Source: Bacillota bacterium (lineage in GTDB: Bacteria; Bacillota; Clostridia; Acetivibrionales; DSM-2933). From it: 12,396 bases of DNA. Positions 1 to 6,608 of this stretch are shown piece by piece (positions within the stretch are counted from its first letter, which is position 1; every line of letters starts with the position of its first letter). The stretch lies in NCBI GenBank assembly GCA_023441845.1, contig JAEZNF010000030.1:1-12396 (forward strand), in the 5' to 3' direction. The notes below the pieces were generated by a model that worked only from the letters and a program-made list of their open reading frames with translations, was not told the origin of the DNA and made no database searches. The position numbers and the translations under genes are program-made.

Positions 1-1312
1 ACTCAGTAGTCTCTTGACACCATTCATAATGAGTTATTTCATTATTTGTGAATTTTCTATGTAATGAATCACATATAGATAGATTATAGCCCAAAGATGA
101 CCATACTAATTGCCAAGTAGAATTTAATCTGCCTTTTTCGGTTAAGGTACCATCAAAATCAAAAATTACTGCTTTTGCATTTCTAGTTGGGCAAAAGTTA
201 CCAGCAGATTTATTTTGATAAAAGTGTTTAGCTTCTTTAGACACAAATTCGTCAGACAACTCTATATCACAATTTAGAGCCCTTTGTATCTTATTATAAT
301 TATTTATTGTGGTTTTATGAAACATAGGTTTATCATCAATCACTAAAAAGCATTCAAATTCCCTTAACTCTTTTTCAGAAATTCTCGTTTTGTTTGATAG
401 ATTCTTGAATGATATACACCTTTCATTCCTCATCATAAAAAAATTATAACCATTAATAGTAACATCATTTTTTGTAGCATTATAGTTTTTTGTTGTTCTT
501 CTAAATCCTTGAATATTTGACGGCATATCTGTTTTAAAAAAACGGAAACAAAAATCAACTGCATTTTCTGCAGCAGATATCTGCTTCTGAGTTTTATTTT
601 CGTTTTTATTTCCATCTGCAAAATCACATATTGCTTTAATTACTATCCAGTTATTGTTTTCCACTTTGTGTAAAACGGATGCCAATCCACCTGCTTCCAT
701 TTCACCACCAATTATATTTTTATTTTCACTATTTTGAAATGCTTTAATAAGAGAATCACGATATTCTTCATTATCGATTAATTCTTCCCCCGTTAGAAGA
801 GTACCGCTAATAACCTTATACCTAGCACTCGTATATTGTAAGTTTTTAACCTGATTCAAAATAATTTGCCCAGGGGTCATTGTAATGTTCCTGTCGATAT
901 TTACTAATTTTCCATCAATACTTGTTGATTTACGCATGGAATGGTATGGCTGAATATCACAAGAAATCAATACATCACCATAATTTTGATTTGATTTATC
1001 TTTTCCATATGCGATTCCTAACATAATGACACAAACCGGATGTATTATATCATAAGCCTCCTGTATAGTTAGTGTAGAGGCATACGGTTTCATGCTTCCC
1101 TGTTGAGGACAATGTGTATGTGCAATTAAATAACTTCCCAAATATCCGATTGTAAACACCAACGTTTTGCTTACAAATCTAGTAATACTATTTTTATATA
1201 ATGGTTCTATCTTACTTTCTAATGCTTTCTTTTCATGTTCATTAGCGGTAATAAACAGAAATTGAATTTCAAGTTTTTTTAATGACTTCATATCTAGATT
1301 TTTCACATCCAC
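1..1312 (-). CDS. MTAN-like nucleoside phosphorylase / HTH / HAD phosphatase fusion (C-terminus beyond left edge)
   Basis: The frame is open for 437 codons to the window edge, so the C-terminus is missing here. The start is a GTG at 1312-1310: AGGAGGAG at 1325-1318 lies 5 nt upstream, while the nearby ATG at 1314 meets a stop after three codons. Residues about 14-260 are a phosphorylase/MTA-SAH nucleosidase domain: IGGEMEAG (201-208) carries the Glu-Met-Glu motif that binds the ribose, and IKAICDFADGNK (225-236) holds the expected catalytic Asp230. Residues about 290-348 (RNERCISFKNLS, then KTRISEKELREFE and a closing IQRALNC) look like an XRE-type helix-turn-helix, a weaker call. Residues 379-391 (KAVIFDFDGTLT) are HAD motif I with the nucleophile and acid Asp pair, starting a phosphoserine-phosphatase-like HAD domain. 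The family chemistry is N-glycosidic cleavage of nucleosides plus phosphate-ester hydrolysis; the substrate is unknown. No membrane or signal segment is seen, so it is probably cytoplasmic. Confidence 0.85.
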   Translation of the reverse strand, partial: MDVKNLDMKSLKKLEIQFLFITANEHEKKALESKIEPLYKNSITRFVSKTLVFTIGYLGSYLIAHTHCPQQGSMKPYASTLTIQEAYDIIHPVCVIMLGIAYGKDKSNQNYGDVLISCDIQPYHSMRKSTSIDGKLVNIDRNITMTPGQIILNQVKNLQYTSARYKVISGTLLTGEELIDNEEYRDSLIKAFQNSENKNIIGGEMEAGGLASVLHKVENNNWIVIKAICDFADGNKNENKTQKQISAAENAVDFCFRFFKTDMPSNIQGFRRTTKNYNATKNDVTINGYNFFMMRNERCISFKNLSNKTRISEKELREFECFLVIDDKPMFHKTTINNYNKIQRALNCDIELSDEFVSKEAKHFYQNKSAGNFCPTRNAKAVIFDFDGTLTEKGRLNSTWQLVWSSLGYNLSICDSLHRKFTNNEITHYEWCQETTE

Positions 1313-1347
1313 ATTATCTCCTCCTAATTTATATAATATCCAACATA

Positions 1348-1377
1348 ATCTTACCGCTTTTACCTACATATTGTCAC
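1348..1377 (-). promoter_or_regulatory. Candidate sigma-A promoter for the phosphorylase-HAD gene
   Basis: On the minus strand GTGACA (1377-1372) is separated by 18 nt from TAAGAT (1353-1348). The -35 matches five of six consensus bases and the -10 four of six. Transcription would start about 25-30 nt before the GTG start, leaving room for the strong ribosome binding site. It is the best pair in this short upstream gap, but remains a by-eye prediction. Confidence 0.4.
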
Positions 1378-1428
1378 CATATATTTTTACTTTTTATAAT
1401 TTTTAAGTTACCCAATTTACCCAATAAT

Positions 1429-1560
1429 AACTTAAGATGTGTTCTTGGAATTAGTATTGAAGGAAATAAAGACATTCTTGGGATATGGATAAGTGAGAAT
1501 GAGTCCTCTAAATTCTGGCCTGGAGTTATGACCGTATTGGAATTGAAAGGTAAGCACGTA
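1429..1560 (+). pseudogene. IS256 (mutator)-family transposase internal fragment
   Basis: About 40 codons match the central part of IS256-family transposases. Readable landmarks are CVLGISIEGNKDILGIW, then SENESSKFW, then VLELKG, the well-conserved stretch around the first catalytic Asp region. In the open frame, everything upstream of about 1429 is unrelated hydrophobic translation of AT-rich DNA that overlaps the start of the minus-strand gene. Downstream the similarity stops within a dozen codons and the frame ends at 1578. No terminal inverted repeats or target duplication are visible. It is a non-functional scar of roughly 10% of a normal transposase of about 400 residues. Confidence 0.75.
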
Positions 1561-1634
1561 ATCATAAACTTACAGTGACATAAAATGCCATGCTTTGCCA
1601 GTAAGGCTTTAGCAGTATATTACAAACCAAATTA

Positions 1635-1663
1635 TTGTCAGTTTAAATATTATTGGATATAAT
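1635..1663 (+). promoter_or_regulatory. Strong candidate sigma-A promoter for the three-TM protein gene
   Basis: TTGTCA at 1635-1640 and a perfect TATAAT at 1658-1663 are separated by exactly 17 nt, close to the vegetative consensus. Transcription would start near 1670, giving a leader of about 118 nt before the ATG at 1788. A second TATAAT lies at 1716-1721, but its best -35-like hexamer is only about 14 nt upstream, so it is the weaker option. Confidence 0.6.
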
Positions 1664-1787
1664 TAGCTTGTTAATAAGATACTTACTTTAGGATGTTGAG
1701 AAATAGGTTAAAGGTTATAATGTAAGCGGTTCATTTTGTTCAAGTATTTATATAGATAGAAAATATGTTTTGCGGGGAGATTTTATA

Positions 1788-2468
1788 ATGAGTGATAAGA
1801 ATGCAATTCAGGAAAAAGAAGTCTTAGACATTGCATGGAAGTATTTTCAGCAACATTCTCAACAAAGAATATCATATTTTAATTTTTTTGTAGTTTTCTC
1901 AGGCGTGATGACAACTGCATTACTCACAACTTTCCAGGAAAAATTCGAGGCACATATAGTTGGTTTGGGAATTGGTATTATACAATCATTAATAGCGTTT
2001 ACTTTTTGGAAGATAGATGAAAGAAATAAGTTTCTTACAAAACTTGCGGAAGATACGATTAAAGAAATTGAGTCGAGGTACTCGTTTGATGATGACGATT
2101 TGTGTGTAGAAAAAATTAAATTATTTTCTAGAGAAGAGCTTTTAACAAGTGAGTTGAAAGAGTGTCAGAAAAGTAAGGTATTCTTCTTGAGACAATTTAG
2201 CCATTCAAAATCATATAGATTATTTTTTGTTGCATTCTTTATAGCTGGCTTAATTGGGGCAGGGTCCTCAATATTCTATCATTCTATAGCCAAAAGAAAT
2301 ATATCAACTATGAAAAACCAGAATACACCGATTATTATAGTCAAAGACAGTGACAAGTTTGGTGAAATAAATAAGAGGTTAGATGAAATTAAACTTCAGA
2401 TAAATGATTTGAAAAATAGGATAGAAGAGAATGAATGTAAAATAAAACAAAATGCGAATATACCATAG
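1788..2468 (+). CDS. Three-TM membrane protein with C-terminal coiled coil, function unknown
   Basis: This encodes 226 residues. The ATG at 1788 is preferred over an in-frame TTG at 1770 because GGGGAG sits 8 nt before it. Two close hydrophobic segments (about 30-48 and 56-74) are followed directly by a charged motif, FWKIDERNKFL (73-83), and an acidic cytoplasmic-type helix region (about 84-140). A third hydrophobic segment spans about 144-167, and the tail from about 190 to 222 is a heptad-like coiled coil (INKRLDEIKLQINDLKNRIE). The paired-TM plus charged-motif layout resembles small 2TM/3TM proteins often found in bacterial conflict loci (SLATT-like), but no named family is recognised with confidence. 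The gene is transcribed divergently from the phosphorylase-HAD gene, separated by an IS256 scar. It appears intact. Confidence 0.8.
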   Translation: MSDKNAIQEKEVLDIAWKYFQQHSQQRISYFNFFVVFSGVMTTALLTTFQEKFEAHIVGLGIGIIQSLIAFTFWKIDERNKFLTKLAEDTIKEIESRYSFDDDDLCVEKIKLFSREELLTSELKECQKSKVFFLRQFSHSKSYRLFFVAFFIAGLIGAGSSIFYHSIAKRNISTMKNQNTPIIIVKDSDKFGEINKRLDEIKLQINDLKNRIEENECKIKQNANIP

Positions 2469-2641
2469 AGTATTGGACACGTCTTATTTAAGGGGCTGCA
2501 GGGGTAGCAACTATAACCAATACAGGATCATTAGGAGAGCTGGAAAACCACAACATGCAACATAGATGAATTATTAAAAATACAATCCCAATTGGGGAAA
2601 CTTGATACCATCGAAAATACATTGAATGCACGGTCAAAAAA

Positions 2642-4342
2642 ATGAATTCGTCTACGCTGCTGAAGCTTTGGATTCAAAGTGAGCAATACGAAAAAGAACA
2701 AAAGACCATTACAAACTGGAGGAAAATATTAAACTTCTTCAGGTTTGGAATATATAATCAAGACTTTTATCAAAATGCTCTTGAGCGAATAGCTGCAATT
2801 TGCCAAAAGCATTACTATGAAGCTGCCCAAATAGAGCTGCAAAAGCAAATATCCGAACTGGAACAAAAATTATCCGCATATTCTTTTGATCATAAAATGA
2901 AAGAGTACGCCGAACTTTCCATGCGCCTTTTCAAATCCGATATCGGCAAAAAATATACGTCCACCGGCAAACGGCGAACATATGGGATGGATGATTTATG
3001 GAAGGATTCGGAGCAATTTATTTCCGATTATCCGGTTATTCTGAGCACAACATATTCTCTTCGCAGCAGTTTGTCAAGCAGGTTTATATATGATTATGTT
3101 ATTGTGGACGAGGCATCCCAGGTGGATTTGGCAACCGGTGCACTTGCCTTTTCATGCGCTAAAAAAGCGATAATCGTAGGGGATTTGAAGCAACTTCCCA
3201 ATGTTGTGAAGGATGATATGAAGAAAGAAACCGACAGCATTTTTGAGCGTTTTTCAATATCTGAAGCCTACCGTTTTTCAAATCATAGCCTATTGTCTTC
3301 TGTTACCGAGCTGTTTGAAAATGTGCCGCGCGTCATGCTGAAAGAACATTACCGCTGCCATCCGAAAATTATTGAATTCTGCAACAAAAAATTTTACAAT
3401 GACCAGCTAGTAATTCTTACAACTCCGAAAACTGACAAGCAGCCGCTTGTTGTCTATAAAACTGTTGAAGGCAACCACGCAAGGGAACGTGTTAACCGGA
3501 GGCAGATTGATGTAATAACAGAAGAGGTTATCCCCGGCCGGAACTTGAATGTTAACGATGGTTCAATCGGTATCGTTTCCCCCTACTGCAATCATACGGA
3601 AGCGCTGCAGGAGGCTTTTAAAGGGACAACAGTAAAAGCAGCAACAGTTGATAAATTCCAGGGACAGGAAAAGGATACAATCATTCTTTGCACTGTCGAC
3701 AACGAGATATCTGATTTCACTGATAGCCCCAACCGTTTGAATGTGGCAGTTTCACGTGCTGTTAATCAGCTGATTGTTGTAACTAACGGAAACAAGTACG
3801 AGAAGGACGGCAACATAAGGGATTTGATTAACTATATTCAATATAACAACCTTGAAGTCATTCAAAGTGAAATATACTCGGTTTTTGACTACCTGTACAA
3901 GAGTTATTCCAGGCAGAAAAAAGAGCTTCTTAAAAGGCAGAAAAGGGTATCCGAATACGACAGCGAGAACCTTATGTACGGTTTGATATGTGAAGTATTG
4001 AAGTCGGAACCGTTCTTGAAACTGGATGTTGTTCTGCATGTTCCGCTGAAAATGATTATTCGCGACCCACATTACCTGAATGATGAAGAAACTGCATATG
4101 CAATGAATATCCTGACACATGTTGACTTCCTGATATATGATAAACTAGGCAAACAGCCTGTTCTTGCAGTTGAGGTTGACGGATATGCTTATCATAACCA
4201 AAATAAAAAACAGGAACAGAGGGATAAACTAAAGGACGAAATATTGCATAAATATAATATCCCGATTGCCCGCTTTAAGACAAACGAAAGCAACGAGAAG
4301 AAACGGCTTGCAGAAATGTTAAGCCGGATTCTTTGCGGATAG
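2642..4342 (+). pseudogene. 5'-truncated SF1 (Upf1/Dna2-like) helicase with C-terminal DUF2726 nuclease
   Basis: The 566-codon frame holds the second half of a superfamily 1 helicase. Motif II is DEASQ (156-160), motif III GDLKQLP (180-186), motif IV HYRCHP (236-241), motif V VDKFQGQEKD (336-345) and motif VI NVAVSRA (367-373). A DUF2726 nuclease domain (PD-(D/E)xK type, about 440-555) follows, with THVDFLIYD, then AVEVDGYAYH and a K-rich helix. The Walker A motif and everything before it, probably several hundred residues, are missing, so ATP hydrolysis is not expected. No ribosome binding site precedes the ATG at 2642, and an in-frame stop lies at 2603. The 170 bases upstream hold no helicase N-terminus in any frame I read. 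The gene is visibly more GC-rich than its flanks, suggesting horizontal origin. Relatives join DNA unwinding to nuclease activity and are common in accessory islands. A short N-terminally reduced product cannot be excluded. Confidence 0.85.
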
Positions 4343-4394
4343 GGAAATCAAAGATATATTGGTACAAAAGGCAAGGCCGTTATCCTCGTACAGC

Positions 4395-4414
4395 GGTAAG
4401 CATTTCTCCTTACC
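4395..4414 (+). terminator. Weak hairpin downstream of the helicase remnant
   Basis: GGTAAG (4395-4400) pairs with CTTACC (4409-4414) across an 8-nt loop and is followed by ATTTTAG. The stem is only 6 bp and the T run short, so terminator function is doubtful. Confidence 0.25.
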
Positions 4415-4439
4415 ATTTTAGCTGGTGTTCGGTGCGTCA

Positions 4440-4667
4440 CTAGCTCCAGCGTTTATCAGGTTTTAGTTCTATTAAGCAAGCCCTAAGTGCTTTATAGCTG
4501 TTATCGGACTGTAAAGAACATCCTGGGTAATATCTCAGTACCCTTTTAATTATATCTCTCATTTCCGGCTTATAGCAAAGCACTGTAGGCTTTGAGCAAA
4601 AGCCTTTATTCTCACCGAATTTGAATTCATCAAGTCGCCGGAACTCGGAAGCGACCTTTAATATCAT
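4440..4667 (-). CDS. Small hypothetical ORF, possibly a gene fragment
   Basis: This encodes 75 residues, rich in Lys and Arg with four Cys residues, and no transmembrane segment. I do not recognise it. Readable features are a helical stretch EMRDIIKRVLRYY and a second near SYKALRACLIELK. The ATG at 4667 has no convincing ribosome binding site, and the frame is closed seven codons upstream, which argues against a healthy gene start. Its codons look less AT-extreme than the spacer to its right and are similar in composition to the neighbouring helicase remnant. It could be the tail of a decayed gene, or chance. Confidence 0.3.
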   Translation of the reverse strand: MILKVASEFRRLDEFKFGENKGFCSKPTVLCYKPEMRDIIKRVLRYYPGCSLQSDNSYKALRACLIELKPDKRWS

Positions 4668-5017
4668 AATATCATTACAGACAATTTACGTCAGGCTGTA
4701 TTTATTGATAATTTATACAGGAGGATTTTATAAATAAACAAATAAACGTAGAATAAACATAAAAAAGATACTTATTTATTGGATAGACTTTAATCCCCAT
4801 GTTGAAAATCCTGGGTCGGTATTATAATGCCTACGATGTAAATACGTGGTTATTAAAAATACATTGTAAACTTCAGAAGAGAATTATTATATGAGTAAGT
4901 TAGACTTTTATGGAACAAAATATAAAATATATCGTCAATATTACTATACCTTTACTTCATCATATCAAACATATAATTAAATTTGGATAAAAAATCAGTA
5001 AAATAAGGAGAGGCTTT
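4668..5017. other. AT-rich spacer without a convincing gene
   Basis: This 350-base stretch has no convincing coding sequence. It contains a good Shine-Dalgarno (AGGAGG, 4719-4724) followed not by ATG but by ATA at 4730, opening an 8-codon frame that stops at once. Three copies of AATAAAC lie at 4733, 4741 and 4752. Two very short overlapping ORFs (4799-4894 and 4891-4980) share an ATGA junction but have no further support. The promoter of the downstream lipoprotein must lie here; no -35/-10 pair stands out clearly. Confidence 0.5.
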
Positions 5018-6490
5018 ATGGATAGATTACCTAAATTATTTTTTGTAATAATCGTTTTTGTTTTTATACTTGGATGCAATGTTAATAACAGTCTTAATTC
5101 GCAAAACACCTCATTTAGTTATCAACTTGTTTCAGATAAAGATTTAGGCACTATAAAAGATATGTTTTTAATTGATAACTTTTTATACTATCTTACAAAA
5201 AGCGAGCTGCGTGTTATAAACCTGGAGAGTAAAGAGGACACTCTTATTAAAAAAGTCGATAAATTAAATAAAATTTACTATACTGAGAATACTCTGTGGG
5301 TTGGATATAATCTCTTATCAGGGTCAGGTTCAAATCAACTTAAACTGAATACTTTTTTATTAAAATATGATTTAAAATCAAAGGTATTCCATGAGTTTGA
5401 TAACAAATTGCTAAAGGGGTTAAGTGTAAATAGCATATTTGATAATGGACAAAATGTTTTAATTGGGACTGATGAAGGTCTATTTAATATTGAATTAAAT
5501 CAAAATAAAGTCACATCACTTAAAAGTATACATAGAAGTTTCGATAAAAAGGTTATGGGCGTAATAGGTGAAAAAAATTGTATTTGGATCAGCGCGGATA
5601 ACAAACTGTTTAAACTTGATAAAGAACTTAAAAATATTCAATTGTATTCTTGTCCTTGGAAAACAGTAGGTAATATTTACTTGGGAAAAGAAAAGCTATG
5701 GGTTGATGCAAAGCAGGAAAAGTTAAGAGGTGTACTTTTCCTAAATCTTAAAGACTATAAGTGGTCAGAGTTTATAGGCTCGGATTGGTCGTTAGATGAT
5801 CATATAAAAGTTGGTATACAGAAAGACATTTATACTCAAGGTAATAATGAAAATTTCTCTGGGAAAGAGACAGAGACAAGTAATTATGTTGGGAAAATGT
5901 GGGTCGACAGTGAAGGTGTAGCGTGGATATACAGTAAAGGTGTCAAATGGTTTGATGATGGAAGCAACGTATGGAAAAATACTTCCCTACCCGAATTTAT
6001 ACCGTTACAGGTTACAGTAACAAATAATTCCAACTTGATTTTTTATGACAGAGGAGTAGTAATGTATAAAAAAACAGCGGATGAACATCAATGGATATTG
6101 AAAGATGTGAGCGCTAAAAAGGTTGGGTTTGATAACAAGCTTTTCTTTTTAAATTGTATTGAAGGAACTCTTATTTTAGATCTATCAGGTGATAAACTTC
6201 TTGATGGAATAAAGAAAACAAAGGGTGTTGAAAAAATAGTTGATAATAAAGAAAAAGCTAAAAAAGTTACAGATGATTTTTTGAAAGCTGAAAATATGAC
6301 ATATAATTTAATAGTAAATTTTGAAGAAGAAAAGTTTGGAAGAGAATTTTATTCGTTAATGTATTCTGTATATAGTGAATCCACTAAAAAGAATGAGACA
6401 GTATACTTTATGGTAGATAGCATGGACGGAAGCATATACAAGCTGGATCAAGACGATGATTTCGGTGATTATATTAAGTTAAAAAAATAA
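5018..6490 (+). CDS. Secreted lipoprotein with propeller-like repeats and PepSY-like tail
   Basis: This encodes 490 residues. The start ATG follows AAGGAGAGG with good spacing. The N-terminus is a lipoprotein signal: positive MDRLPK, a hydrophobic core, and lipobox ILGC with Cys20 as the predicted acylation site, so the mature protein should be anchored on the outer face of the membrane. From about 45 to 370 there are repeated short strands with Trp/Gly patterns typical of a beta-propeller of the two-component-regulator-propeller type: TLWVGYN, VLIGTDEGLFNIE, CIWISADNKLFKLD, KLWVDAKQ and GVAWIYSKGVKWF. The last about 75 residues (KAKKVTDDFLKAEN onward, ending VYFMVDSMDGSIYKLD) resemble a PepSY/YpeB-like fold that often binds or restrains proteases. 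No enzyme motif is seen, so a binding or sensing role is inferred. The gene is complete, apparently monocistronic, and converges on the S8 protease remnant. Confidence 0.8.
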   Translation: MDRLPKLFFVIIVFVFILGCNVNNSLNSQNTSFSYQLVSDKDLGTIKDMFLIDNFLYYLTKSELRVINLESKEDTLIKKVDKLNKIYYTENTLWVGYNLLSGSGSNQLKLNTFLLKYDLKSKVFHEFDNKLLKGLSVNSIFDNGQNVLIGTDEGLFNIELNQNKVTSLKSIHRSFDKKVMGVIGEKNCIWISADNKLFKLDKELKNIQLYSCPWKTVGNIYLGKEKLWVDAKQEKLRGVLFLNLKDYKWSEFIGSDWSLDDHIKVGIQKDIYTQGNNENFSGKETETSNYVGKMWVDSEGVAWIYSKGVKWFDDGSNVWKNTSLPEFIPLQVTVTNNSNLIFYDRGVVMYKKTADEHQWILKDVSAKKVGFDNKLFFLNCIEGTLILDLSGDKLLDGIKKTKGVEKIVDNKEKAKKVTDDFLKAENMTYNLIVNFEEEKFGREFYSLMYSVYSESTKKNETVYFMVDSMDGSIYKLDQDDDFGDYIKLKK

Positions 6491-6513
6491 GCAAAGTATA
6501 TATAGTAAATAAT

Positions 6514-6556
6514 AAAGAGAGCTTCAACATCTATTTTGATTGCTGAAGCTCTCTTT
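6514..6556. terminator. Bidirectional terminator between lipoprotein gene and S8 protease remnant
   Basis: A perfect 13-bp inverted repeat joins AAAGAGAGCTTCA (6514-6526) to TGAAGCTCTCTTT (6544-6556) around a 17-nt loop. The outer A/T ends give a short U run on both strands, as expected between convergent genes. It lies 24 nt after the lipoprotein stop. Confidence 0.8.
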
Positions 6557-6608
6557 GTTCAAGTTTATATCTTAAATCTTTAAATTTAAAAAAATACTTA
6601 TTAAAAAC

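Noticed and set aside
433..627. 64-codon minus-strand ORF
   Set aside because: It lies in another frame of the phosphorylase-HAD gene, whose own frame is open across the region with clear motifs.
1282..1428. N-terminal half of a 98-codon plus-strand ORF
   Set aside because: It is AT-rich, overlaps the start and promoter of the minus-strand gene, and only the part after 1429 matches a transposase.
1716..1721. Second TATAAT upstream of the three-TM gene
   Set aside because: Its best -35 is only about 14 nt away; the promoter at 1635-1663 is much better.
3752..4120. 122-codon minus-strand ORF
   Set aside because: It is antisense to conserved helicase motif VI and the start of the nuclease domain, with no start signal.
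4799..4980. Two overlapping tiny ORFs (31 and 29 codons) with an ATGA junction
   Set aside because: They are AT-rich with weak ribosome sites and no recognisable sequence; the overlap is easily chance.
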